Position numbers and translations under genes: made by a program. From NCBI RefSeq assembly GCF_037055355.1, contig NZ_CP146350.1, positions 3,619,001 through 3,683,000 on the forward strand: DNA of 64,000 nt, in the 5' to 3' direction. Positions within the stretch are counted from its first letter, which is position 1. Each line of letters starts with the position of its first letter. The notes below the pieces were generated by a model. That model did not search any database, was not told the origin of the DNA, and saw only the letters and a list, made by a program, of their open reading frames with translations. Source of the DNA: Streptomyces sp. DG1A-41 (GTDB taxonomy: Bacteria; Actinomycetota; Actinomycetes; Streptomycetales; Streptomycetaceae). Positions 27,181 through 36,052 of this stretch are shown here, piece by piece.

Positions 27181-27514
27181 CGGAAGGGCGGACCGATGTT
27201 GTCTTATTTTATTGATGTCTGAGGGTGCATCAGCACACGGAACGCGCCATCCGCACTTGCCAATAGCCTTGCGTGCGGCCGTCGGCGGCGCATGCGGAAT
27301 GACGGAATTTCACCGTCTGAACAAGGGCACTCCACCTGTTCTCGACACCCGGCCCCCTCAGGGGCGTTCCTCCTCCCCAGGTATGACACCGCCCCTCGCG
27401 GTCCGACCGAAGTCGGCCTTCGGAACCCGAACAACGGGTGACTACACGGCGGCGCGGGCCCCGGACGATGGAACGAGTCCTTCCCACACCGCCGTCCGAC
27501 AGGAGTGCCATCCC
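27181..27514. other. Intergenic region between bldA and the ABC transporter pair
   Basis: About 330 bases, unusually AT-rich near 27197-27222, holding the presumed promoters of bldA (leftward) and of the ABC genes (rightward). A short hairpin CCGAAG/CTTCGG occurs near 27408-27423. No gene is recognised; frames open across it have no ribosome-binding site. Confidence 0.4.
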
Positions 27515-28285
27515 GTGACCACCGCACCGCTCACCGACCGGGCCACCACCGTGGCCGCGCGCGCCACGGATCTGTCGAAGATCTACGGACAGGGTGAGAC
27601 CCAGGTGGTCGCCCTGGACCGGGTCTCCGTCGACTTCCGGCAGGCCGAGTTCACCGCGATCATGGGTCCCTCCGGCTCCGGCAAGTCGACCCTGATGCAC
27701 TGCGTGGCCGGTCTCGACACCTTCTCCTCCGGATCGGTGCGCATCGGCGACACCGAGCTCGGCTCCCTGAAGGACAAGCAGCTGACCAAGCTGCGCCGGG
27801 ACAAGATCGGCTTCATCTTCCAGGCGTTCAACCTGCTGCCGACCCTGACGGCCCTGGAGAACATCACCCTCCCGATGGACATCGCGGGCCGCAAGCCGGA
27901 CAAGCAGTGGCTGGACTCCGTCATCGCGATGGTCGGTCTGGCGGACCGGCTCGGCCACCGGCCCGCACAGCTGTCGGGCGGTCAGCAGCAGCGTGTCGCC
28001 GTGGCCCGGGCGCTGGCCTCCCGGCCCGAGATCATCTTCGGTGACGAGCCCACCGGGAACCTCGACTCGCGCTCCGGCGCCGAGGTGCTGGGCTTCCTGC
28101 GCAACTCCGTGCGCGAACTGGGCCAGACGGTGGTGATGGTGACGCACGACCCGGTGGCCGCGGCCTACGCGGATCGGGTGATCTTCCTCGCGGACGGCCG
28201 GATCGTCGACGAGATGTACCGGCCGACGGCCGAGTCGGTCCTGGACCGCATGAAGGCGTTCGACGCCAAGGGCCGCACCAGCTGA
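27515..28285 (+). CDS. ABC transporter ATPase, MacB/LolD type
   Basis: A stand-alone ATPase of 256 residues. Walker A is GPSGSGKST, the Q-loop region FIFQAFNLLPTLTALEN is typical of the MacB/LolD/FtsE group, the signature is LSGGQQQR, Walker B is EIIFGDEPTGNLD and the H-loop is VTHDPVAAAYA. The GTG start has AGGAG nine bases upstream. It is followed after 40 bases by a permease with an FtsX fold. In actinobacteria such pairs export antimicrobials or lipoproteins or act as mechanotransmission devices; the cargo here is unknown. A closely related ATPase lies at 60028-60816. Confidence 0.92.
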   Translation: MTTAPLTDRATTVAARATDLSKIYGQGETQVVALDRVSVDFRQAEFTAIMGPSGSGKSTLMHCVAGLDTFSSGSVRIGDTELGSLKDKQLTKLRRDKIGFIFQAFNLLPTLTALENITLPMDIAGRKPDKQWLDSVIAMVGLADRLGHRPAQLSGGQQQRVAVARALASRPEIIFGDEPTGNLDSRSGAEVLGFLRNSVRELGQTVVMVTHDPVAAAYADRVIFLADGRIVDEMYRPTAESVLDRMKAFDAKGRTS

Positions 28286-28325
28286 TTCCCCGTCAGGACC
28301 GACAGGACTGAGAAGAAGAAAACCC

Positions 28326-30854
28326 ATGTTCCGTACCGCCTTGCGCAATGTGCTCGCGCACAAGGCCCGGCTCCTGATGACCGTCCTCGCCGTGATGCTC
28401 GGCGTGGCTTTCGTGTCGGGGACCCTGGTCTTCACCAACACCATCTCCGACGCCTTCCAGAAGAGTTCCGCCAAGGGCTTCGACCAGGTCGACGTCGCCA
28501 TGACGGCGGGCTACCAGGACGCCGAGGGCGACCAGGCCGGCAAGCACCACGACTTGACCGAGGCCGTCCTCGAGAGGAGTGAGCGGGTTCCCGGGGCCGC
28601 GTCCGCCATCGGGGTCGTGCAGGGCTTCACCGCCATCGCCGACAAGGACGGCAAGCTCATCGGCGACGGCTTCCAGTCGCAGGGCGGCAACTACTGGGGC
28701 ACCAAGGACCCCCGCTACCCGCTCGTCAGCGGCCACGCCCCCAAGGGCCGGGGCGAGATCCTCATCGACTCCGAGACGGCCGAGCGCGCCGGCTACCAAG
28801 TCGGCGACACCGTGCGGATGTCGGTCGACGGGCCGGTCCTGACCCCGAAGATCACCGGCGTCTTCACCACCGACGACGGCAACGTCGCGGCCGGCGGCAG
28901 CCTCACCCTGTTCGACACGGCGACCGCCCAGAAGCTGTTCGGCAAGGCGGGCGTGTACGACCAGATCGACGTCAAGGCGAAGCCGGGCGTCACGCAGGCC
29001 GCGCTGAAGGCGGAGCTGGACAAGGCGCTGCCGAAGGGCACCGTCGAGACCACCACCGGCAAGCAGCTCGCCGACGACCAGGCGGAGGCGATCGCCCGGT
29101 CGATGAGCGGCATGCAGACGGCCATGCTGGTCTTCGCCGGCATCGCCCTGTTCGTCGGCACGTTCATCATCGCCAACACCTTCACCATGCTGGTCGCCCA
29201 GCGCACCAGGGAGCTGGCGCTGATGCGGGCGGTCGGCGCCTCACGCCGGCAGGTGACGCGGTCGGTGCTCATCGAGGCGTTCGTGGTCGGCGCGGTCGCC
29301 GCCGTGACCGGGCTGCTCGCGGGTATCGGCATCGGGGCCGGACTGCGCTCGCTGATGGGCTCGTTCGGCGGGACCGTGCCCGACGGGCCGCTGATCATCA
29401 GGCCCGCCACGATCGTCGCCGCCCTCGCCGTCGGCATCCTGGTCACCATGCTGGCGGCATGGCTGCCGGGCCGCCGTGCCGCGAAGATCCCGCCGGTGGC
29501 GGCCATGAACAGCCTGCACGCCAAGGCCACGACCAAGTCGCTGGTGCTGCGCAACACGCTGGGCGCCCTGGTCTCGGCCGCGGGCATAGCGGTGGTCCTG
29601 GTGGCCACGACGATGGACGGCTCGGACGGCCAGATGCCCATGGGCCTCGGCGCTGTGCTGCTGATCATCGGCGTGTTCATCCTGACGCCGCTGCTGTCCC
29701 GCCCGCTGATCGCCGCCGCGGCGCCCGTGCTGCGCGCCTTCGGCGTCTCCGGCAAGCTGGCCCGGCAGAACTCGGTGCGCAACCCGCGCCGTACGGCCGC
29801 CACCGCCTCCGCGCTGATGATCGGCCTGACCCTGATCACCGGCATGACGGTGATGGCGGGCAGCCTCCAGCAGGCCATCGAGAAGATGGCGTCGTCCTCG
29901 GTCAAGGCGGACTACGTGGTGTCCATGGCGAACGGCAACGCGCTGTCGCCGGACGTCGAGAAGAAGCTGGAGCGGACCGACGGCGTCACCGCCACCAGCC
30001 CGATGCTCAACGCGGCATCCCGGATCGACGGCCGGACCGAGTACCTGACCGGCGTCAACGGCGGCGCGATCGGCGAGCTGGCCGGCCCGAAGGTCGACGC
30101 CGGTTCCTTCGAGGTCGGCGGCACCCGGGTCGTCGTGGACAGCGAGACCGCCGAGTCCTCCGGCTGGAAGGCGGGTTCCGCCTTCACCGTCTCCTACGAG
30201 GACGGCAAGAAGCAGAGGCTGACGGTCGCCGGGACCTACGAGAGCAACGACTTCCTGAGCGGCATCCTGCTCGACCAGGCGACCCTCGCCCCGCACGTGT
30301 CGGACCCGTACAACATGAAGGTCATGGTGAAGACCGCAGGCGGCACGTCCGGCGCGACCCAGGACAAGCTGGAGAAGGCCCTCGGCACCAACCCGGCCAT
30401 CAAGGTCCAGGACAAGAAGGACATCTCCAACGAGATCGCGCAGATGTTCACGCTGATGCTGAACATGGTCTACGGCCTGCTCGCCATGGCGGTGATCGTG
30501 GCGGTCCTCGGAGTCGTCAACACCCTCGCCATGTCGGTCTTCGAGCGCTCCCAGGAGATCGGCATGCTGCGGGCGATCGGCCTGGACCGCAAGGGCATCA
30601 AGCGGATGGTCCGCCTGGAGTCCCTGGTGATCTCCCTGTTCGGCGCGGTGCTGGGCATCGGCCTGGGCGTGTTCTTCGGCTGGGCGGCCGGTGAGCTGCT
30701 GGCCACGAAGCTCGCGACGTACGAACTGGTCCTGCCCTGGGCGCGGATGGGTGTCTTCCTGCTGCTGGCCGCGACGGTGGGCGTCCTCGCCGCGCTGTGG
30801 CCGGCCCGGCGGGCGGCCCGGCTGAACATGCTGGAGGCCATCAAGGCGGAGTAG
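28326..30854 (+). CDS. ABC transporter permease with two FtsX domains
   Basis: This permease has 842 residues and two tandem MacB/FtsX-type units. An N-terminal helix (about residues 15-40) precedes an extracytoplasmic domain. Three helices around residues 260-380 carry MLVAQRTRELALMRAVGASR, the coupling motif to the ATPase. Two more helices follow near 410-460, then a second periplasmic-like domain (about 505-700). A final three-helix unit has SVFERSQEIGMLRAIGLDR and ends in ARRAARLNMLEAIKAE. It pairs with the ATPase just upstream. A very strong hairpin follows the stop. Function beyond transport of a large amphipathic substrate cannot be read. Confidence 0.9.
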   Translation: MFRTALRNVLAHKARLLMTVLAVMLGVAFVSGTLVFTNTISDAFQKSSAKGFDQVDVAMTAGYQDAEGDQAGKHHDLTEAVLERSERVPGAASAIGVVQGFTAIADKDGKLIGDGFQSQGGNYWGTKDPRYPLVSGHAPKGRGEILIDSETAERAGYQVGDTVRMSVDGPVLTPKITGVFTTDDGNVAAGGSLTLFDTATAQKLFGKAGVYDQIDVKAKPGVTQAALKAELDKALPKGTVETTTGKQLADDQAEAIARSMSGMQTAMLVFAGIALFVGTFIIANTFTMLVAQRTRELALMRAVGASRRQVTRSVLIEAFVVGAVAAVTGLLAGIGIGAGLRSLMGSFGGTVPDGPLIIRPATIVAALAVGILVTMLAAWLPGRRAAKIPPVAAMNSLHAKATTKSLVLRNTLGALVSAAGIAVVLVATTMDGSDGQMPMGLGAVLLIIGVFILTPLLSRPLIAAAAPVLRAFGVSGKLARQNSVRNPRRTAATASALMIGLTLITGMTVMAGSLQQAIEKMASSSVKADYVVSMANGNALSPDVEKKLERTDGVTATSPMLNAASRIDGRTEYLTGVNGGAIGELAGPKVDAGSFEVGGTRVVVDSETAESSGWKAGSAFTVSYEDGKKQRLTVAGTYESNDFLSGILLDQATLAPHVSDPYNMKVMVKTAGGTSGATQDKLEKALGTNPAIKVQDKKDISNEIAQMFTLMLNMVYGLLAMAVIVAVLGVVNTLAMSVFERSQEIGMLRAIGLDRKGIKRMVRLESLVISLFGAVLGIGLGVFFGWAAGELLATKLATYELVLPWARMGVFLLLAATVGVLAALWPARRAARLNMLEAIKAE

Positions 30855-30859
30855 CCGGC

Positions 30860-30902
30860 GCGGAAGGGCCCCTTTCCCATCGTGGGAAAGGGGCCCTTCC
30901 GC
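30860..30902. terminator. Strong terminator after the ABC permease gene
   Basis: GCGGAAGGGCCCCTTTCCCA and its exact complement form a perfect 20-base-pair stem around a TCG loop, six bases after the stop codon. Confidence 0.9.
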
Positions 30903-31085
30903 GTCTCGTTCCAGGTGCGGTCGGCGCGCTGACGAGCCCGGCCACACGGGCCGCGTGCCGGGGCCGTGTGCGGACCAGAGGGGTTCGGGGGCCGCGTCGC
31001 CCGTTCGTCACCCTGGGCCCGCGATCTCCTCGCCCGGGAACGGGCGCGAGTACGCTCTCGGGTTTCCCCCTCCCGGCCACCACAC

Positions 31086-31129
31086 CGGAAGGGCCCCGGT
31101 CCCCGCCGGCAGGAACCGGGGCCCTTCCG
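31086..31129. terminator. Terminator after the cyclopropane synthase gene
   Basis: CGGAAGGGCCCCGGT and its complement form a perfect 15-base-pair stem with a 14-base loop, ending four bases from the minus-strand stop codon. It shares GGGCCCTTCCGCGT with the neighbouring hairpin at 30860-30902. Confidence 0.8.
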
Positions 31130-31132
31130 CGT

Positions 31133-32425
31133 TCAGTTCCAGGTACGGGCGCGCAGCGGCATGCCCGACTCGCCCGATTCGGAGGTCCGCACGGCCAGGA
31201 CCTGGTTGACGCCGATGCGGTTGTGTTCGAAGGCGAGCGCCGAGGCGGCCATGTACAGGCGCCAGACTCGGGCCCGGCCGGGGCTGGTGAGCCGGACGGC
31301 ACGCTCCCAGCCGTCCTCCAGGCGGGCGACCCACTGGCGCAGGGTCAGGCCGTAGTGCTCGCGGATCGACTCCACGTCGCGCACCTCGAACCCGGCGCGC
31401 TCCAGCTGGGCGACGGTGATGCCGACGGGCTGGAGCTCACCGTCGGGGAAGACGTACGAGTCGATGAACGCGTCGACGTTGTACGCCGTCTCGTCCCGCT
31501 GGGGGCGGCGGGCGATCTGGTGGTTGAGGAGCCGCCCGCCGGGCTTGAGGAGCCCGTGCAGGTGGGTGGCGTACTCCAGGTACCGCTCGGCGCCGACGTG
31601 TTCGGCCATGCCGATGGAGGAGATCGCGTCGTAGGGCCCGTCGCGGACGTCGCGGTAGTCCTGCACCCGGATCTCGACCTTGTCGGTGAGGCCCTCGTCG
31701 GCGACGCGCTTGCGGGCGTACGCGGCCTGCTCCTGGGAGAGCGTGATGCCGACGACGCTCACGCCGTGCTCGCGGGCGGCGTGGACGGCCATCGAGCCCC
31801 AGCCGCAGCCGACGTCGAGCAGCCGCTGACCGGGGCTCGGGCCGAGCTTGCCGCAGACCAGTTCGAGCTTGTCGTGCTGGGCCTGTTCGAGGGTGCTGTC
31901 GGGGCTGGGCCAGTAGGCGCAGGAGTACACCATGGACGGGCCGAGGACGATTTCGTAGAAGTCGTTGCCGACGTCGTAGTGGTGGCTGATGGCGCGTCTG
32001 TCGCTGCGCTTGGTGTGCAGGTGGCGGCGGGGGCTGCGGGTCTCCTCGCGGGGCGGGGCGGGCGGCAGCGGGGGCCCGGCGAGCTTGACGAGCCCGCGGA
32101 CGGCGGAGCGGATTTCGGGGTCGCGCAGGGCCTGGGCGAGAGTGCGGGCGTCCTCGCCGCGCTCCCAGATGTGGCCGGCCAGCAGGTCGAGGGTGGTGTA
32201 GAGGTCACCCTCGATGTCGAGGTCGCCCGCCACCCAGGCCCGGGCCAGACCGAGTTCGCCCGGCTTCCACAGCAGGCGGCGCAGGGCGCGGCGGTTGCGT
32301 ACGACCAGGACCGGCGCGCCCGGCGGGCCCGCCTGCGAACCGTCCCAGGCGCGGATGCGCACGGGTAGCGGTGCTCCCAGCAACTGTGCGAAGAGGCCCT
32401 GGAGCCGCGGCGCGGCGTCTGCCAT
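31133..32425 (-). CDS. Cyclopropane-fatty-acyl-phospholipid synthase family methyltransferase
   Basis: A 430-residue S-adenosylmethionine enzyme that adds a methylene across double bonds of phospholipid acyl chains, or a related methylation. An N-terminal extension (about residues 1-115) precedes the methyltransferase core: HYDVGNDFYEIVLGPSMVYSCAYW, the SAM-binding LLDVGCGWGSMAVHAA, VEIRVQDYRD, SSIGMAEHVG and the C-terminal DSYVFPDGELQ. All are standard for CFA synthases. The ATG at 32425 has GGAGG eight bases upstream. It lies alone between the ABC permease and ndh, with its own hairpin terminator. Confidence 0.93.
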   Translation of the reverse strand: MADAAPRLQGLFAQLLGAPLPVRIRAWDGSQAGPPGAPVLVVRNRRALRRLLWKPGELGLARAWVAGDLDIEGDLYTTLDLLAGHIWERGEDARTLAQALRDPEIRSAVRGLVKLAGPPLPPAPPREETRSPRRHLHTKRSDRRAISHHYDVGNDFYEIVLGPSMVYSCAYWPSPDSTLEQAQHDKLELVCGKLGPSPGQRLLDVGCGWGSMAVHAAREHGVSVVGITLSQEQAAYARKRVADEGLTDKVEIRVQDYRDVRDGPYDAISSIGMAEHVGAERYLEYATHLHGLLKPGGRLLNHQIARRPQRDETAYNVDAFIDSYVFPDGELQPVGITVAQLERAGFEVRDVESIREHYGLTLRQWVARLEDGWERAVRLTSPGRARVWRLYMAASALAFEHNRIGVNQVLAVRTSESGESGMPLRARTWN

Positions 32426-32620
32426 GGTGTACACCTCCGTGATGGGGAATCCCGGAATGTCCCGACACCACGTAAACACCTGCGGGGCCTCGGCGCAGTC
32501 CCCGGCACGCGTCACGGATGGGCAAAACCACCACTCCGAAGGAACCGGAGGAACGCCGAAGGACCTCCCGCACCACGGATGGCGGAAGGTCCTTCGGTCA
32601 GGGCGGAAAGGGGCCGGAGG

Positions 32621-34056
32621 TCAGGAGGCCTTGGCCTTCGCCTCGGTCTTCTCCTTGGCCTTCGCCTCGGTCTTCTCCTTGGCCTTCGCCTCGGTCTTCT
32701 CCTTCGGCGCGGCGGCGACCGGGCCGGCTTGGCCGCCTCGTAGAACTCCTCGCGCGGCGTCTCGATCGCGCCGAGCGAGACGACCTCGCGCTTGAGGAAC
32801 ATGCCGAGCGTCCAGTCGGCGAAGACGCGGATCTTGCGGTTCCAGGTCGGCATCGCCAGACCGTGGTAGCCACGGTGCATGTACCAGGCGAGACGGCCCT
32901 TGAGCTTGATCTTCATCTTGCCCATGACGATCATCGCGACGCCCTTGTGAAGCCCGAGACCGGCCACCGCTCCCTTGTTGCCGTGGGAGTAGTCCTTCTG
33001 CGGGAAGCCCCGCATGCCGGACAGGACGTTGTCGCCGAGGACCCGGGCCTGGCGCAGCGCGTGCTGGGCGTTCGGCGGGCACCAGGCGTTCTCGTTGCCC
33101 GCCTTGCGGCCGACGAGGTCCGGGACCTGGGCGTTGTCGCCCGCGGCCCAGATGTAATCGGTGCCCTTGACCTGGAGCGTGGTCTCGCAGTCGACGTGAC
33201 CGCGGGGCCCGAGGGGCAGACCGTAGCGGGAGAGGACCGGGTTGGGCTTGACGCCGGCGGTCCAGACGATCGTGTTGGAGTCGACTTCGAGGCCGTTCTT
33301 CAGCACCACGTGGCCGTCGACGCAGGAGTCCATGGAGGTGGACAGGTAGACCTCGACGCCGCGGCCCTCGAGGTGCTCCTTGCCGTACTTGCCGAGCTTG
33401 GGACCGACCTCGGGGAGGATCTTGTCGGCGGCGTCGACCAGGATGAAGCGCATGTCCTCACGGGACACGTTCTTGTAGTACTTCGCCGCGTCGCGGGCCA
33501 TGTCCTCGACCTCGCCGATGGTCTCCGCACCGGCGAAACCGCCGCCCACGAAGACGAAGGTGAGCGCCTTGCGGCGGATCTCCTCGTCGGTGGTGGAGTC
33601 GGCCTTGTCGAGCTGCTCGAGGACGTGGTTGCGCAGGCCGATGGCCTCCTCGATGCCCTTCATGCCGATGCCCTGCTCGGCGAGGCCGGGGATCGGGAAG
33701 GTGCGGGAGACCGCGCCGAGCGCGACGACCAGGTAGTCGAAGGGCAGCTCGTACGCCTCGCCGACCAGCGGCGCGATCGTGGCGACCTTGCGGTCCTGGT
33801 CGATGGTGGTGACCCGGCCGGTGAGGACCTCCGCCTTCGGCAGCACGCGTCGCAGCGGGACGACGACGTGGCGCGGGGAGATGTTGCCGGCGGCGGCTTC
33901 GGGGAGGAAGGGCTGGTAGGTCATGTACGACCGGGGGTCGACGACCGTGACGGTCGCCTCTCCGTAACGCATCTTCTTGAGGATGCGCCGAGCTGCGTAC
34001 AGGCCTACGTACCCACCGCCTACTACGAGGATCCTGGGACGCTCCGTGGTGCTCAT
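32621..34056 (-). CDS. ndh: Type II NADH dehydrogenase, frameshifted near the C-terminus
   Basis: A single-subunit, non-proton-pumping NADH:quinone oxidoreductase bound peripherally to the membrane. FAD-binding RILVVGGGYVGLYAARR, NADH-binding TFVFVGGGFAGAETIGEVE, IVWTAGVKPN and the C-terminal membrane-anchoring helix region are intact. After AAKPA the frame slips. Adding one C (CCC to CCCC near 32721) restores PVAAAPKEKTEAKA followed by two more KEKTEAKA repeats and AS at 32621. As given, the frame instead reads an Arg-rich tail to 32512, an unnatural end. The shift is probably a consensus error. A Rex-like site lies 320 bases upstream. Confidence 0.9.
32631..32702 (-). repeat. Three perfect 24-base tandem repeats in the 3' end of ndh
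   Basis: The 24-base unit is repeated exactly three times (32631-32654, 32655-32678, 32679-32702). In the restored ndh frame it encodes KEKTEAKA, a charged helical tail. Perfect identity suggests recent copy-number change. Confidence 0.85.
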
Positions 34057-34375
34057 GCCATCGAGTATCCACCCGCTTCAGGGGGGTGGCTCGTGCGCCC
34101 CTTCACAAGCTCCGTCAGGGTGTGTGTTATCCTCCGCGACCCGCGTGATCCATGTCATGGTGACAACCGGGCTCCTTTGTGCACTGCGAGCCGTTGTCAA
34201 TGCCGCGTGAGCTGCCTCTCTGGCTCGCCGACCCCCCTGTGAGCCCTCCGCCGGACCCTCCTGCGGACCCCTGCCCCGGCGCGCCCATACCATGCTTCTG
34301 AACACGTTCAAAGGCCCATCGGACCCCCGGAAGGGTCAACGCGGCCCTTCTCCTCGCCCTGGAGTGCCGAATTCC
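34057..34375. other. Leader and promoter region upstream of ndh, no supported gene
   Basis: Roughly 320 bases between the ndh start and the Rex-like site. It includes TTGACA at about 34195-34200 on the minus strand and a GATAAC run nearer the gene, but no confident promoter pair. No ORF with a ribosome-binding site is seen. Confidence 0.4.
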
Positions 34376-34394
34376 TTGTGAAGAACTTCACGAA
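34376..34394. promoter_or_regulatory. Rex-like redox operator upstream of ndh
   Basis: TTGTGAA-GAAC-TTCACGA matches the Rex consensus TTGTGAA-N4-TTCACAA with one mismatch. Rex senses the NADH/NAD+ ratio and controls respiratory genes in Streptomyces. The only respiratory gene nearby is ndh, 320 bases away. Confidence 0.6.
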
Positions 34395-34540
34395 CTTTTC
34401 CGGGAGGTCGCTCCCGAGGGGCTCGCGCGCCCCTCGGACCCGCTCAAACGTGATCCTTGCCTGCTCAGAAGCGCCCTAGGCGACGGACAGGCGATGCCGT
34501 CGAGGATCGCTCGCGAACGCGACTCCCCGAACCGGGCAGG

Positions 34541-34562
34541 TGTACACACAAACGCGTACACT
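34541..34562 (+). promoter_or_regulatory. Operator-promoter of the toxin-antitoxin genes
   Basis: GTGTAC and GTACAC arms flank the start region, and TACACT is a good -10 box seven bases before the antitoxin ATG, suggesting a leaderless message. TGTACA-type palindromes are the known autoregulatory sites of YefM-family antitoxins. Confidence 0.6.
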
Positions 34563-34568
34563 GACCTC

Positions 34569-34841
34569 ATGGCTGAGAACACCGTGACCGTACGGGAAGC
34601 CCGCGCGCACCTCGCCGACCACATCAACCGGGCCGAGGAAGGCGTTCCGACCGTCATCACGCGCAACGGCGCTCCGGTGGCAGCCGTAGTCCCGATCGCG
34701 GACTTCGAAGCGCTGGAGCAAGCTGCCGACGTCATGCTGGCGCGCGAAGCCGAAGCAGTCCTGGCCGAGGGGGGCCCCACCGTGACAATGGCGGAACTGC
34801 TGGCAGACCTTTTCACCGAGCAGGACGGCGAGACGGCGTGA
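34569..34841 (+). CDS. Phd/YefM-family antitoxin
   Basis: A 90-residue antitoxin with the standard N-terminal DNA-binding fold (TVTVREARAHLADHINRAEE, then VPTVITRNGAPVAAVVPIADF) and a flexible, acidic C-terminal arm that neutralises the toxin (LLADLFTEQDGETA). The ATG at 34569 follows a -10-like box at once, with no ribosome-binding site, so translation is probably leaderless. The stop overlaps the toxin GTG as GTGA. The dimer should bind the TGTACA operator just upstream and repress the operon. Confidence 0.88.
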   Translation: MAENTVTVREARAHLADHINRAEEGVPTVITRNGAPVAAVVPIADFEALEQAADVMLAREAEAVLAEGGPTVTMAELLADLFTEQDGETA

Positions 34842-35107
34842 AGCACGCCTTCCGGTTCACCACTGCGGCGCAGCGGCAGCTCCGCGCCATCAGTCGGCCC
34901 GACGCCATGCGCATCCTGACCGCGCTGACCGCGCTCGGTGACGACCCGTACCGCGAGGACGCCGACGTCAGGAAGCTCACCGGCCCGTCCGGGCTTTACC
35001 GGCTCCGGGTCGGAAGCTACCGGGTCGCCTACCAGATCAACGATGGTGAACTCGTCATCCTCGTCGTCAAGGTGGGCGACCGGCGGGACGTGTACCGCGA
35101 TATGTAG
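34838..35107 (+). CDS. RelE/YoeB-family ribosome-dependent mRNA endonuclease toxin
   Basis: An 89-residue RelE-superfamily toxin. The fold signature runs from FRFTTAAQRQLRAIS, through LTGPSGLYRLRVGSYRVAYQI, to ELVILVVKVGDRRDVYRDM. The basic and aromatic residues at the end (R, Y) are those used for ribosome-bound mRNA cleavage in RelE proteins. Its GTG start overlaps the antitoxin stop, so antitoxin and toxin are translationally coupled. Only four bases separate its end from the convergent exopolyphosphatase gene. Confidence 0.88.
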   Translation: MKHAFRFTTAAQRQLRAISRPDAMRILTALTALGDDPYREDADVRKLTGPSGLYRLRVGSYRVAYQINDGELVILVVKVGDRRDVYRDM

Positions 35108-35111
35108 GCGG

Positions 35112-36052
35112 TCAGACCAAAGACCATCCGATCCCGTCGAGAATGTCGTGCTCGCTGACCACGACCTCCTCCGCGCCGATCCGCTCCATGATCGACAGCA
35201 GGACGAGGGCCCCGGCCCCGATCACGTCGACGCGGCCCGGGTGCATGGAAGGCACGGCCGCGCGCTCGGCGTGCGTGGAGCGCAGCAGCCACTCGGTGAT
35301 CTCGCGGACCCGGTCGCGGGAGACACGGGAGTGGTGGATGGCGGCCGAGTCGTACTCGGGCAGCTCCTGAGCGATCGCCGACACGGTCGTCACGGACCCG
35401 GCCAGGCCGACCAGTGTGCGGGCCTCGCGCAGCGGGACCGTCTCCTCGGCGAGGTCGAGGGCGGCCTCGATGTCGGCCCGCATGGCCGCGATCTGCTCCT
35501 CGGCCGGCGGGTCGGTCACGGCCCCGTCCCGGACCAGGTGACGCTCGGTCATGCGGACACAGCCGATGTCCACCGAGCGTGCCGCACGGACGTGGTCGTC
35601 ACCGACGACGAACTCGGTCGAGCCGCCGCCGATGTCCACGACGAGGTAGGGCTTCGGCAGGTGGTCGCGCCCGGCGAGCTCCGTGGTGGCGCCGGTGAAG
35701 GAGAACTCGGCCTCCTGGTCCCCGGAGATCACCTCGGGCTCGACGCCCAGGATGTCCAGCACCCCGCGCACGAACTCGTCCCGGTTCTCGGCGTCCCGGG
35801 AGGCGGAGGTCGCCACGAACCGCAGCCGCTCCGCCCCGTGCTCCTTGATGATCCCGGCGTACTCGCGGCAGGCCGCGAAGGTCCGCTGGAGCGCCTCGGG
35901 GCGAGCCGGCCGGTGCGGTCGACGCCCTGCCCGAGCCGGACGATCGTCATACGGCGGTCCAGGTCGACCAGCTCGCCGGTGGCCGGGTCGGCGTCGGCGA
36001 CCAGGAGCCGGATGGAGTTCGTACCGCAGTCCACGGCGGCGACACGGGTCAC
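35112..36052 (-). CDS. ppx: Exopolyphosphatase / guanosine pentaphosphate phosphohydrolase, frameshifted
   Basis: A protein of the Ppx/GppA (actin-like ATPase fold) family, which degrades polyphosphate or pppGpp. The N-terminal VAAVDCGTNSIRLLVAD and the second phosphate loop VVDIGGGSTEFVVGD are clear, and LVGLAGSVTTVSAI follows. The frame breaks after DRTGRLAP; one more C in the CCCC run near 35898 restores PEALQRTFAACREYAGIIKE and joins the long downstream frame. This looks like a consensus error. The GTG start overlaps the stop of the upstream DUF501 gene (GTGA). The order divIC-DUF501-ppx is conserved in actinobacteria. Confidence 0.87.

Noticed and set aside
29241..30947. A 568-codon minus-strand frame
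   Set aside because: Antisense to the FtsX-type permease; a composition artefact rich in Gly, His and Arg.
30797..32368. A 523-codon frame on the plus strand
   Set aside because: Antisense to the cyclopropane-fatty-acyl synthase gene, which has clear SAM-binding and family motifs.
32512..32620. Arg-rich C-terminal extension of Ndh
   Set aside because: It only arises from the frameshift near 32721. The alternative frame gives a regular KEKTEAKA tail with a nearby stop.
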